This document shows, piece after piece, positions 46,237-54,960 of a stretch of 64,000 bases of DNA. Position numbers and translations under genes: made by a program. The notes beneath the pieces were generated by a model, which was given only the letters and a program-made list of their open reading frames with translations, was not told the origin of the DNA and searched no databases. Source of the DNA: Pseudahrensia sp963711195 (GTDB taxonomy: Bacteria > Pseudomonadota > Alphaproteobacteria > Rhizobiales > Rhizobiaceae); assembly GCA_963711195.1 (NCBI GenBank), contig CAVQDK010000006.1, positions 248,001 through 312,000 on the forward strand, written 5' to 3'. Within the stretch, counting starts at the first letter, position 1, and each line of letters starts with the position of its first letter.

Positions 46237-48485
46237 GGGTCCACTCCTGCGTCTTCCACCGTCCGACCGACGGCCACGCGGCGCGTATAGGCGATGCTTT
46301 TGGGCGAGTCTTCCTCAAGCGACTTTCCGCGACCCGAAAGGCTGGGATTGGTCATGAACCATTCCTGAGCGGAGAACGGACGCTCCCCTTCCTCCGGCTC
46401 GATGCGGCGCGCGGTCCCGTCCGGCAGTATCTCCCAGCTTTGCTGGTTGTCCATCAGGTTACCGAGCATGATCTGGTCCAGCACCTGCTCGTGGATCGTG
46501 GGGTTTTCCAGCGGCACCAGCACTTCGACGCGCCTGTCCAGGTTGCGCGACATAAGGTCGGCAGACCCGGCGTAGATGATCGCCTCGCGGGACGGCAGGC
46601 CGTGACCGTTGCCGAAGCAGAAGATGCGCCCGTGTTCGAGAAAACGCCCGATGATCGATTTGACACGGATGTTCTCGGACAGCCCCGGCACCTGCGGGCG
46701 CAAGCAGCATATGCCGCGCACGATAAGGTCGATCTGCACACCGTCGCCGGAGGCTGCGTAAAGAGCATCGATCATGCGCGCATCGACCAACGAGTTCATC
46801 TTCATCCAGATATGAGCCGGTCGGCCTGCCCGGGCATGAGCCCGTTCCTGCTTGATGAGCGCCGTCAGCTTTTCGCGTAACGAACGAGGCGAAACGACCA
46901 GGCGGTCGACCTCCGTCGGCTCGGCGTAGCCGGTGATGAAGTTGAACACCCGCGCCACGTCCAGCGCGATGGTCTCGTCGTCGCTGAAGAACGACAGATC
47001 GGTATAGATGCGCGCATTGGACGGGTGATAATTGCCGGTCCCGATGTGAACGAGGTTGACCAGCTTGCCCTGTTCACGGCGCACTACGAGAGACAGTTTG
47101 GCGTGGGTCTTCAATTCGATGAAACCGTACACCACCTGCACCCCGGCGCGCTCCAGATCCCGCGCCCAACGAATGTTGGCCTCCTCGTCGAACCGCGCTT
47201 TCAGTTCCACCAGCGCGGTCACCGACTTGCCGTTCTCGGCTCCCTCGATTAGCGCCTTGACGATGGGACTGTCGTTGGACGTGCGGTAGAGCGTCTGCTT
47301 GATGGCAACGACGGCCGGGTCACGGGCGGCCTGGGTGATGAACCGCACCACCACATCGAAACTCTCATAGGGGTGGTGGACGACGAGGTCTTTCTGGCGA
47401 ATGGCAGCGAAGCAGTCCCCGTTATGCTCGCGGATGCGTTCGGGAAAACGCGGATTGTAGGGCGTGTAGCGATGCTGGGCCGGGCCGGTATTGACGACTT
47501 CGGAGAGATCGGCGAGCGACAGCATGCCATCGAGAATAGTGGTTTCCGCCTCCGGAACGGACAATGCCTTGACCACGAAGCGGCGCAGGCGTTCCGGCGT
47601 GTCGGAGGTGAATTCGAGCCGGATGACGAGGCCCCGGCGGCGTTGTTTGAGCGCGGTTTCGAACAGGCGCACGAGGTCTTCGGCCTCCTCCTGTATCTCG
47701 ATGTCACTGTCGCGAATGAGGCGGAACATGCCGCGCTCCATCAGTTCGTAGCCGGGAAACAGCCGTTCGATGAACAGGCTGATGATCTCTTCCACCAGCA
47801 CGAACCGGGTCGGCGCGCCGTCGTTTTCCCCCGGCAGCGCGACGAACCGGGGCATGGCGTTTGGCAGACGCAGCAGGGCCGTCATCGGTTTGGCGTCGGA
47901 CTGCCGCTTCAGGCTCATCACGAGCGTGAGGCCCAGATTGGGCACGAAGGGAAACGGGTGCGCGGGGTCGATGCACAATGGGGTGAGCATCGGGAAGATT
48001 TCGTTCAGGAAATGCTCCCGTGCCCATTCGATCTCATTGCGATGCAAGGTATCGGCCGCCAAGATATCGATGCCCTGCCCGGCCATTTCCACCGTCAACG
48101 CGTCGTAGATGCGCCGCTGCCGCCGTTGCAACCGGCCTATCTCGTTGGTCGCGTTGGCAAGTTGCTCGACGGGGGTCTGCCCGTTGTCCGACAGGGTGGC
48201 GACCTGCTCGCGCACCTGGCCCGCCAGACCGGCAATGCGCACCATCATGAATTCGTTGAGATTATCGGCGGATATGGACAGGAACCGAAGACGTTCGAGC
48301 AACGGATGACGCTCGTTTTCGGCCTCCATCAGCACCCGGCGGTTGAACTGCAACCAGGAGATCTCGCGGTTGATGAACCGGGCGGGTGACGTGCGCAGGT
48401 CGCCCGGTTCCGTCGGCAGCGGGTCGAGCGTGTCGGGTCCGTCCGGGTCGTGGTCGGTCTGGTCGGTGGCTTGGGTATCGTTCAT
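46233..48485 (-). CDS. ppk1: Polyphosphate kinase 1
   Basis: Ppk1 makes long-chain polyphosphate from ATP and can work in reverse. The 750-residue protein has the N-terminal FINREISWLQFNRRVLMEA, the two phospholipase-D-like catalytic domains, the autophosphorylated histidine in HIGTGNYHPSNARIYTD and the second histidine in IIGRFLEHGRIFCFG. It is intact. The ppk-ppx pair gives synthesis and breakdown of polyphosphate from one transcript. The N-terminal 35 residues are acidic and variable. Confidence 0.97.
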   Translation of the reverse strand: MNDTQATDQTDHDPDGPDTLDPLPTEPGDLRTSPARFINREISWLQFNRRVLMEAENERHPLLERLRFLSISADNLNEFMMVRIAGLAGQVREQVATLSDNGQTPVEQLANATNEIGRLQRRQRRIYDALTVEMAGQGIDILAADTLHRNEIEWAREHFLNEIFPMLTPLCIDPAHPFPFVPNLGLTLVMSLKRQSDAKPMTALLRLPNAMPRFVALPGENDGAPTRFVLVEEIISLFIERLFPGYELMERGMFRLIRDSDIEIQEEAEDLVRLFETALKQRRRGLVIRLEFTSDTPERLRRFVVKALSVPEAETTILDGMLSLADLSEVVNTGPAQHRYTPYNPRFPERIREHNGDCFAAIRQKDLVVHHPYESFDVVVRFITQAARDPAVVAIKQTLYRTSNDSPIVKALIEGAENGKSVTALVELKARFDEEANIRWARDLERAGVQVVYGFIELKTHAKLSLVVRREQGKLVNLVHIGTGNYHPSNARIYTDLSFFSDDETIALDVARVFNFITGYAEPTEVDRLVVSPRSLREKLTALIKQERAHARAGRPAHIWMKMNSLVDARMIDALYAASGDGVQIDLIVRGICCLRPQVPGLSENIRVKSIIGRFLEHGRIFCFGNGHGLPSREAIIYAGSADLMSRNLDRRVEVLVPLENPTIHEQVLDQIMLGNLMDNQQSWEILPDGTARRIEPEEGERPFSAQEWFMTNPSLSGRGKSLEEDSPKSIAYTRRVAVGRTVEDAGVDP

Positions 48486-48555
48486 GCAATCGTTCTGCCC
48501 TTCCTGCGGTTCGCTGACAATCGCATGGCGAAAAGACGGATTGATGAACCGGTAA

Positions 48556-49236
48556 TCAACTCGCCAGACCCAGCTCCCGCAGGGCTTCGCCGGCCAATGG
48601 CCGGGTGATGGCGCGTTTGCGGGACAGGGAAAGCCGGTCGAGTTCGCCTACCAGCGTTTGGGCGGAGGCAAGGGAGCGTTCCATTCGCACGGCGAGATAA
48701 TCCAGCACCGGCGCGTCGACGGCCAATTGCCGGTCGGCGAACAGCTTCAGCAACACGCCCTTCAGCAGCGCATCGTCCGGTTCGCCTATTTCCATCACGT
48801 GCGCGGTGGCGAGGCGGGAGCGCAGGTCCGGCAGGGCGATGCCCCAGTCCCCCGGTCGGCGACGGCTGGTGAGCAGAAGCGATGCGCCGGTCTGCCGCAC
48901 GGTGTTGAAGAGGTGAAACAGCCAGGTTTCGCTAAACGCGCCCTGCACCATGTTCTCCACGACGACGCAGCCACCATGGTCCGGCGGCGGGCGTTCCGGG
49001 TCGGTGGACGGCGCCTCGAACCGGGCGTTGGCCTTGGCGGCCCAGATATGAGCGAGATGGGTTTTGCCGCACCCGACCGGTCCCGTCAGAATGCCGACCG
49101 GCCCCGGCCAACCGGGCCAGGCATCGAGATAGGCAACGGCAGAGGCGTTGGCGGTGGCCACCACCAGATCATCGCGCGCGCTGGCTGCTTCCAACGGCAG
49201 GTGCAGTGGCAGCTGTTCGAGCGTCGGGCGTCGCAT
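48556..49236 (-). CDS. hdaA: Hda/DnaA-like regulatory ATPase
   Basis: A 226-residue AAA+ protein resembling domain III of DnaA without its DNA-binding domain. Walker A is GPVGCGKTHLAH, Walker B-like VVVENM, and the N-terminal QLPLHLPLE fits the clamp-binding motif by which Hda attaches to the sliding clamp and triggers DnaA-ATP hydrolysis. It would limit re-initiation of replication. Walker B is degenerate, as in HdaA. It starts where the PerM-type gene stops (TGATG overlap), a common pairing in Sphingomonadales. Confidence 0.88.
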   Translation of the reverse strand: MRRPTLEQLPLHLPLEAASARDDLVVATANASAVAYLDAWPGWPGPVGILTGPVGCGKTHLAHIWAAKANARFEAPSTDPERPPPDHGGCVVVENMVQGAFSETWLFHLFNTVRQTGASLLLTSRRRPGDWGIALPDLRSRLATAHVMEIGEPDDALLKGVLLKLFADRQLAVDAPVLDYLAVRMERSLASAQTLVGELDRLSLSRKRAITRPLAGEALRELGLAS

Positions 49237-50360
49237 CAGGCATCGGGCCAGTTGGCCGGAGGCTGTGCGGTTTCCACCTCTTCGCCATGGTAGAGCGGGC
49301 TTTCAAGATAGCGTTGCAGCGCGAACCGCACCAGCACGCCAAGGGCCGCGGCGACCGGCACGGCGATCAACAGCCCCGTGAAGCCGAGCAGGACGCCGAA
49401 AGCGGACAGCGAGAACATGAGCCAGACCGGGTGCAGACCGACGCTGTCGCCCACCATTTTCGGCGACAGGAAGTTGCCTTCCACGAACTGCCCGAAGGCG
49501 AAGACGCCCCCCACGGCTGCAATCCACACGTAGTCCGGCCAGAACTGCACCAGCGCCACGCCCACCGCCAGAATGAAACCGACGATCGAGCCCACGAAGG
49601 GGATGAAGGAGATCAGGCCTGCGACGATGCCGATGAGCAGTCCGAAGTTCAGACCCACCAACGTCAGCGCCACCGCGTAGAATGTGCCCAGGATGAGACA
49701 GACCGAGCCCTGTCCGCGCACGAAACCTGCAATCGCCCCGTCGATGTCGGTCGCCAGTGTCCGCAGCGTTCCCCTGTGCTCCCGGGGCAGCCATCCATCG
49801 ACGCGGGCGACCATGCGGTCCCAGTCGAGCAGCAGGTAGAACGCGACGATGGGCGTGATGACGAACAGCGCCAGAACGTCGATCAGCGCCTTGCCGGACT
49901 GCCAGATGGACCCGAACACCGTGGTGAGCCAGCCGGCTCCTTCGGTCACGACCGTATCGAGGTTGCCGCGAATATTGTCCGCCCCCTCGCCGATCAGCCG
50001 GCGCAGCCAGACGCTTTCCGTGTTGGCCACCAGAGATTGCAGTCGTCCGATATAATTCGGCAGCCGCTCGATGAACCCGCTGAGCTGGCTCGACAGGACT
50101 GGAATGACCACCAGCAAGGCGATGACGAAGACCATCAGGAAAATCAGCAGGATTGCCGCCGTCGCCACCAGCCTGCTCGCTCCCAGCTTTTCCAGCCGGT
50201 CGGCCACGGGGTCCAGCATGTAGGCCAGTGCCATGCCGGTGATGAAAGGCAGCAGGATCGAGCGGAAGACGTACAGGAACAGGCACAGGACGACGAAGGC
50301 AATGATCCAGAACAGGACCTGACGGCGCACGCCCGGGGCAAGGAAGGTCTGTCGTTGCAT
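49236..50360 (-). CDS. AI-2E/PerM family membrane protein
   Basis: A 374-residue protein with about eight membrane helices, starting MQRQTFLAPGVRRQVLFW. The family features are the VFRSILLPFITGMALAYMLDP stretch near the N-terminus, the FVITPIVAFYLLLDWDRM segment and GLISFIPFVGSIVGFILAV plus the VEGNFLSPKMVGDSVGLHP loop. Members include AI-2 exporters and Na+/H+ antiporters; the substrate here is unknown. It lies between a CDP-alcohol transferase gene and hdaA, two bases after the former. Confidence 0.88.
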   Translation of the reverse strand: MQRQTFLAPGVRRQVLFWIIAFVVLCLFLYVFRSILLPFITGMALAYMLDPVADRLEKLGASRLVATAAILLIFLMVFVIALLVVIPVLSSQLSGFIERLPNYIGRLQSLVANTESVWLRRLIGEGADNIRGNLDTVVTEGAGWLTTVFGSIWQSGKALIDVLALFVITPIVAFYLLLDWDRMVARVDGWLPREHRGTLRTLATDIDGAIAGFVRGQGSVCLILGTFYAVALTLVGLNFGLLIGIVAGLISFIPFVGSIVGFILAVGVALVQFWPDYVWIAAVGGVFAFGQFVEGNFLSPKMVGDSVGLHPVWLMFSLSAFGVLLGFTGLLIAVPVAAALGVLVRFALQRYLESPLYHGEEVETAQPPANWPDA

Positions 50361-50362
50361 CT

Positions 50363-50929
50363 TCAGATTTCCCGTCCCGTTGCCAGACTGCCCGTGCCGA
50401 TACCGAACAGCGTTCGACCGCCCTGAATGGCATAGGCGGTGGCCGACAGGATCGTAAAGGTCACGACCAGCCATTCCAGCGCGCCGATGACGAACGGGTC
50501 GGGGAACGCAAAGGCGAGAGAGGCCAGGACCGCGGCAACCAGGGCAATCTGAAATACGGTCGTCACCTTCGATACCGGCAGCGGCTCGATGGCGACCTTG
50601 CGCCCCAAGGCGAGCGCCGCGGCGATACCGAGCAGCAGGAGCGCGTCGCGCCCGATAACGAGGACGGCAATCCAAACCGGTAGCAGGCCAAGCCAGGCCA
50701 GAACGGCGAAACCGCTGACCAGCATCAGCTTGTCGGCAAGCGGATCGAGCACCGCTCCCAGCGCACTGCGCTGGTTCAACAACCGCGCCACGATGCCGTC
50801 AACCGCGTCGGACAGACCGGCGCCGAGGAAAACGAAGAACGCCAGCACCGGGCGGTCATCGAACAGGGCCCAGAGCATCACCGGTACGAGAAAGCAGCGT
50901 CCCACTGTGATGAAATTCGGAATTGTCAC
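50363..50929 (-). CDS. CDP-alcohol phosphatidyltransferase family protein
   Basis: A 188-residue integral membrane enzyme that moves a phosphatidyl group from CDP-diacylglycerol to an alcohol. The family signature is present as DAVDGIVAR...G..LDPLADK (about residues 41-67). It is smaller and different from the PgsA encoded at 57 kb, so it may be a cardiolipin synthase or phosphatidylglycerophosphate synthase paralogue. Divergent from purM over 163 bases. Confidence 0.85.
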   Translation of the reverse strand: MTIPNFITVGRCFLVPVMLWALFDDRPVLAFFVFLGAGLSDAVDGIVARLLNQRSALGAVLDPLADKLMLVSGFAVLAWLGLLPVWIAVLVIGRDALLLLGIAAALALGRKVAIEPLPVSKVTTVFQIALVAAVLASLAFAFPDPFVIGALEWLVVTFTILSATAYAIQGGRTLFGIGTGSLATGREI

Positions 50930-51092
50930 GGGTTTTGCTCACGCGATGCAGTTGGCGAGCCGCGAAAATGCGCCCGTTACGGTCGGTTTGCAAGAAAATG
51001 TGCCGAAACGGCTCCGTCGTCCGAACCATTGTGCCGTGAATAAGTTCGGATTTGGCAAGACCGCAGCGGGCAGGTCGATTAGGACCACGACC

Positions 51093-52145
51093 ATGAGCCA
51101 AAGCGAACCGCCTCTCACCTACGCCCATGCCGGTGTCGATATCGACGCCGGAAACGCTTTCGTCCGTGCCATCGGACCGCTTGTGGCAGCGACGCGGCGT
51201 CCCGGTGCGGATGGGGCCATCGGCGGCTTCGGGGGTATCTTCGACATCGCCGCAACCGGTTATACGGACCCGTTGCTCGTGGCAGCCAATGATGGTGTGG
51301 GCACCAAACTGCGCCTTGCCATCGAAACCGGACGGCACGACACGATCGGGATCGACCTAGTGGCCATGTGCGTCAACGACCTTGTGGTACAGGGTGCGGA
51401 ACCGCTCTTCTTTCTCGACTATTTTGCTACGGGAAAACTGGATGGCGGGGTGGCGCAGGCCGTCGTGGCGGGGATCGCCGAAGGCTGCCGCATGGCCGGT
51501 TGCGCGCTGCTTGGTGGCGAAACGGCCGAGATGCCGGGGATGTATGCGGCAGGCGACTACGACCTGGCCGGTTTCAGCGTCGGCGCTGTGGAACGCAACG
51601 CCCTGCTGCCAGCGAACATCGCCGAGGCGGACGTGGTCTTGGCCCTTGCCTCCAGCGGCGTGCATTCCAACGGCTATTCGCTGGTGCGCGAGATCGTGAA
51701 GCGCAGCGGGTTGAACTGGGCTGATGCGGCACCTTTCGCCCCGGATGCGTCGCTGGGCGAAGCCTTGCTGGAGCCGACGCGAATTTATGTCGAGCCTGTT
51801 CTGAAAGCCATCGGGTCCGGCGGCGTGCATGGCGTGGCCCACATTACCGGCGGCGGACTTGCGGAAAATTTTGCGCGGGTTCTGCCTGACGGCTTGGCAG
51901 CCGAGATCGACCCGACCGCCTGGCAACGTCCACCCGTCTTCGACTGGTTGCAACGGACTGGCGGAGTTTCGGACGATGAGATGATGCGCGCATTCAACTG
52001 CGGTGTCGGCATGGTGCTTGTCGTCGAGCCAGCCAGCGAAGACCGTGTCCTGCAGGTGCTATCGGCACATGGGGAAACGGTAACACGTATCGGGACGGTC
52101 GTGCCCCGACGCACCGAACCCGTCGTATTCGGAGACCCGCGATGA
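51093..52145 (+). CDS. purM: Phosphoribosylformylglycinamidine cyclo-ligase
   Basis: PurM closes the imidazole ring to form AIR in purine synthesis. The 350-residue protein has TYAHAGVDIDAGN at the start, the ATP loop GGFGGIFDIA, VANDGVGTKLRLA, MCVNDLVVQGAEPLFFLDYFATGK in parts, LLGGETAEMPGMY and HITGGGLAENFARVLP. The ATG at 51093 is where homology begins; the frame is open far upstream but inside an antisense gene. It overlaps purN by ATGA. Confidence 0.97.
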   Translation: MSQSEPPLTYAHAGVDIDAGNAFVRAIGPLVAATRRPGADGAIGGFGGIFDIAATGYTDPLLVAANDGVGTKLRLAIETGRHDTIGIDLVAMCVNDLVVQGAEPLFFLDYFATGKLDGGVAQAVVAGIAEGCRMAGCALLGGETAEMPGMYAAGDYDLAGFSVGAVERNALLPANIAEADVVLALASSGVHSNGYSLVREIVKRSGLNWADAAPFAPDASLGEALLEPTRIYVEPVLKAIGSGGVHGVAHITGGGLAENFARVLPDGLAAEIDPTAWQRPPVFDWLQRTGGVSDDEMMRAFNCGVGMVLVVEPASEDRVLQVLSAHGETVTRIGTVVPRRTEPVVFGDPR

Positions 52146-52795
52146 GCCGGCTGAAACTTGGTGTCCTCATTTCAGGCCGTGGCACAAACATGGGCGCCCT
52201 TGCCCGCGCGGCGCTTGACCCGGATTTTCCCGCGGAGATCGTCCATGTCATCTGCAACGTGCCGAACGCACCGGGCGTGGATGTCGCAATGGAACACGAT
52301 CTCGCCGTCAGCGTCTTCGACCACACCGAGTTCGAAACCCGGGCGGCCCATGAGACAGCGATCTCCGAACAGTTGCAGGAAGCGGGCGTCGAACTCGTCT
52401 GTCTGGCCGGCTATATGCGTCTGCTGGAAAATGCCTTCCTGAAGGATTGGCGTGGGCGGCTCGTGAACGTCCACCCCAGCCTGCTACCGGCCTTTCGCGG
52501 CATGGACACCCACGAACGGGCGCTGGCGCGCGGCTGCCGCATTCATGGCTGCACCGTCCACTATGTCACCGCCGAACTCGACGGCGGTCCCATCATCGCG
52601 CAGGCCGCGGTGCCCGTGCGCCCGGACGACGACGCGGAAAGCCTGCGCGAGCGGGTGCTGGAAGCCGAACACGCACTTTATCCGCAGGCCATCCGGCTCA
52701 TCGCCGACCGCCGCGTCCGATACGGTGGCGAGGACGGGGTGCGCGACGGCGACCTCACGACCGACGACGTTTCCTTCTTTCCACCAGCGGACTGA
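52142..52795 (+). CDS. purN: Phosphoribosylglycinamide formyltransferase
   Basis: PurN transfers a formyl group from 10-formyl-THF to GAR in purine synthesis. The 217-residue protein has LGVLISGRGTNMGAL at the N-terminus, the catalytic Asn and His in NVHPSLLPAFRG, and the Asp in ELDGGPIIAQAAV. Translationally coupled to purM by ATGA. Intact, with the usual C-terminal helix RLIADRRVR. Confidence 0.96.
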   Translation: MSRLKLGVLISGRGTNMGALARAALDPDFPAEIVHVICNVPNAPGVDVAMEHDLAVSVFDHTEFETRAAHETAISEQLQEAGVELVCLAGYMRLLENAFLKDWRGRLVNVHPSLLPAFRGMDTHERALARGCRIHGCTVHYVTAELDGGPIIAQAAVPVRPDDDAESLRERVLEAEHALYPQAIRLIADRRVRYGGEDGVRDGDLTTDDVSFFPPAD

Positions 52796-52854
52796 GGCTT
52801 GCGGCTCCCCTTGCCCCCCTTTACCGTGCCGCAACACGTCCATGAGGTTTGCCC

Positions 52855-53289
52855 ATGACCCGTTCGATCGCGCCGATGCTTGCCCTGATCCTGTTCGTAT
52901 CGGGGTTTGTCACACTTCCCGCACAGGCCGGACTTCTCGAACCGCTCTTGCAGAAGAAGACGTTTCCGCAGTGTCACGAGGTCAAAGTGCTGGGCAATAT
53001 CGTCGAGCGGTTCAACTGGGCGGAAGAGGAGACATGGAAGCGTGGCATCTACATGCGCGACATCGACAATGTGCGCCCCCGGCTGCTGCGTGACCATCCC
53101 GACCGACTGGTACCACGACGCTATTGCCGCGCGACTGCCACACTGACGAACGGACACCATCGCACGGTCTTCTATCTTATCGAGGGCGGTGGCGGATTTG
53201 CAGGCAACAGCTTCAATCTGGAATTCTGCGTGGAAGGTCTCGATCCGTGGCGCGTGCACGACGGGTCTTGCCGCGCACTGCGCTACTAG
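52855..53289 (+). CDS. Secreted protein of unknown function, four cysteines
   Basis: The 144-residue protein has a classical signal peptide (MTRSIAPMLALILFVSGF, cleavage after PAQA) and a mature domain of about 120 residues with four cysteines (in PQCHE, RYCRA, EFCVE and GSCRA), likely two disulfides. A conserved-looking stretch is VFYLIEGGGGFAGNSFNLEFC. I do not recognise a named family; similar small periplasmic proteins are common in alphaproteobacteria. It follows purN after 59 bases and precedes a GST by 12. Confidence 0.7.
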   Translation: MTRSIAPMLALILFVSGFVTLPAQAGLLEPLLQKKTFPQCHEVKVLGNIVERFNWAEEETWKRGIYMRDIDNVRPRLLRDHPDRLVPRRYCRATATLTNGHHRTVFYLIEGGGGFAGNSFNLEFCVEGLDPWRVHDGSCRALRY

Positions 53290-53301
53290 GAGAACGACGC
53301 C

Positions 53302-53892
53302 ATGAAAGTTCTGACCGGCAGCGCCTCGCCCTTCGGTGCCAAAGTCGCCATGGCCGCAATTGCCGCGGGCATCGACGTGCAGATGGTCGAAGTCGATTCC
53401 GGCAACCAGGCGCCTGAATTGCTGGCGGCCAACCCGCTGGGCAAGATACCCGCGCTGATGCTCGACGATGGCATGGTGCTCTACGACAGCCGCACGATCA
53501 CCCGCCATTTCGACAGGTTGTCCGGCGGCAAGTTGGGCCTTTCCGGCGACGATATTCGCATGGATCTGGCGGAAGCCCATTGGGATGGCGTGAGTGAATG
53601 CGCGGTAGCCGGCATGTATGAAAAGCGCATGCGGCCTGAGGAAAAATGGCACCAACCATGGCTCGACCGTCAATGGGGCAAGGTGGAGCGTGGTCTCGAC
53701 AACCCGCCCGGCGACCTGCCCTCGGCAAGCGCGAACCTCAGCATCGCCTCGATCGCGCTCGCGGCGACGCTCGGCTACCTTCGCCTGCGCTATGGCGGCA
53801 CGTGGGAGACTGGGCGAAACGATCTCGTCAGGTGGCTGGCGGACTTTGAAACAGCGCATCCGGACGTAGCCGCAGCGCTGCCCCACGCCTGA
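53302..53892 (+). CDS. Glutathione S-transferase family protein
   Basis: A 196-residue protein with an N-terminal thioredoxin-like domain (MKVLTGSASPFGAKVAMAA, then NPLGKIPAL with the cis-proline and DSRTITRHFD for the glutathione gamma-glutamyl site) and an all-helical C-terminal domain. Ser in GSASPFG may be the catalytic residue. Substrate unknown. A GAGAACG site precedes the ATG; 12 bases after the secreted protein gene, probably one operon. Confidence 0.87.
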   Translation: MKVLTGSASPFGAKVAMAAIAAGIDVQMVEVDSGNQAPELLAANPLGKIPALMLDDGMVLYDSRTITRHFDRLSGGKLGLSGDDIRMDLAEAHWDGVSECAVAGMYEKRMRPEEKWHQPWLDRQWGKVERGLDNPPGDLPSASANLSIASIALAATLGYLRLRYGGTWETGRNDLVRWLADFETAHPDVAAALPHA

Positions 53893-53988
53893 TACGGCCA
53901 CGCCCATTCAATGCGCCGACCGGCCTTGAAGCGAGGTGCACGCGCAACCACGTAGGCGACAGCCTCAGTATCACGAACCTTTCCCGCT

Positions 53989-54951
53989 ATGCTCGTCTAT
54001 CTTCTGCTCGTAGTCGGGCTTGCGCTATTGCTGCTGGGTGGCGACTGGCTGGTGAAGGGCGCGGTCGGTGTTGCGCAGAAGCTGAACATTCCGCCCCTCA
54101 TCATCGGCCTGACCATCGTGGCCTTCGGCACGTCCGCGCCAGAATTGCTCGTCTCGCTCCGTGCAGCACTGGGCGGTGACAGTGGTATCGCATTGGGCAA
54201 CGTGGTCGGTTCCAACATCGCCAACGTCCTGCTGGTGCTGGGTCTGCCGGCAATGTTCGCGGCCATCGTGTGCAGCGGTGACGGCATTCGCGCCAACATG
54301 GTGATCCTTTCGGCTGTCACGCTGCTATTCATCGCCATGCTGATGATCGCTCCCCTGTCCCGCGTGGACGGGATCATCCTGCTGGGCGTGCTTGCTGCCT
54401 TTCTCGCCTATCAGTTCCACCAGTTGCGAAGCCAGAAGGCGACCGCGGCATCGACAGCGGCACCTGCAGACGATCTGCTGGACGACGTGGGCGAAATTCC
54501 GTCGAGCGCGCTGACCGTGGCAGCCTATCTTGTCGCCGGTCTTATCGCCCTGCCCGTGGCAGCCGAACTGACGGTCTCCGCCGCGGTCGATATTGCGGAG
54601 ATCTGGGGCGTTCCGTCGGATGTCATCGGGCTGACGATCGTGGCAATCGGCACATCCCTGCCGGAACTGGCGACCGCCATCATGGCGGCGCGTGCGGCGT
54701 CGACCTCAGTTCTTCTGGGCTCCGTGATCGGGTCCAACCTGTTCAATATCGCTGCGATCCTCGGCATCACGGTGCTGGTCGTGCCGCTGTCGGCGAGCGA
54801 GAAGATCATGAGTTTCGACATCTGGGTGATGCTCGCCGCCACGGCCTTCCTCGGCATCGTTGCCCTTACGAAGCTGACGATCGGGCGACTGCTGGGCGCG
54901 GTCCTGTTCGGTGGGTATCTCGCCTATCTGGTCGCCACCGTGATGCTGTAA
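53989..54951 (+). CDS. Calcium/sodium antiporter of the CaCA family (YrbG type)
   Basis: A 320-residue inner-membrane exchanger with about ten helices in two inverted halves. Each half carries an alpha-repeat: VAFGTSAPELLVS with GNVVGSNIAN in the first and VAIGTSLPELATA with GSVIGSNLFN in the second. The acidic residues in these repeats bind Ca2+ or Na+. Between the halves is a hydrophilic loop with APADDLLDD. Physiological ion not proven. uvrC follows ten bases later. Confidence 0.92.
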   Translation: MLVYLLLVVGLALLLLGGDWLVKGAVGVAQKLNIPPLIIGLTIVAFGTSAPELLVSLRAALGGDSGIALGNVVGSNIANVLLVLGLPAMFAAIVCSGDGIRANMVILSAVTLLFIAMLMIAPLSRVDGIILLGVLAAFLAYQFHQLRSQKATAASTAAPADDLLDDVGEIPSSALTVAAYLVAGLIALPVAAELTVSAAVDIAEIWGVPSDVIGLTIVAIGTSLPELATAIMAARAASTSVLLGSVIGSNLFNIAAILGITVLVVPLSASEKIMSFDIWVMLAATAFLGIVALTKLTIGRLLGAVLFGGYLAYLVATVML

Positions 54952-54960
54952 ACGGGCGTC

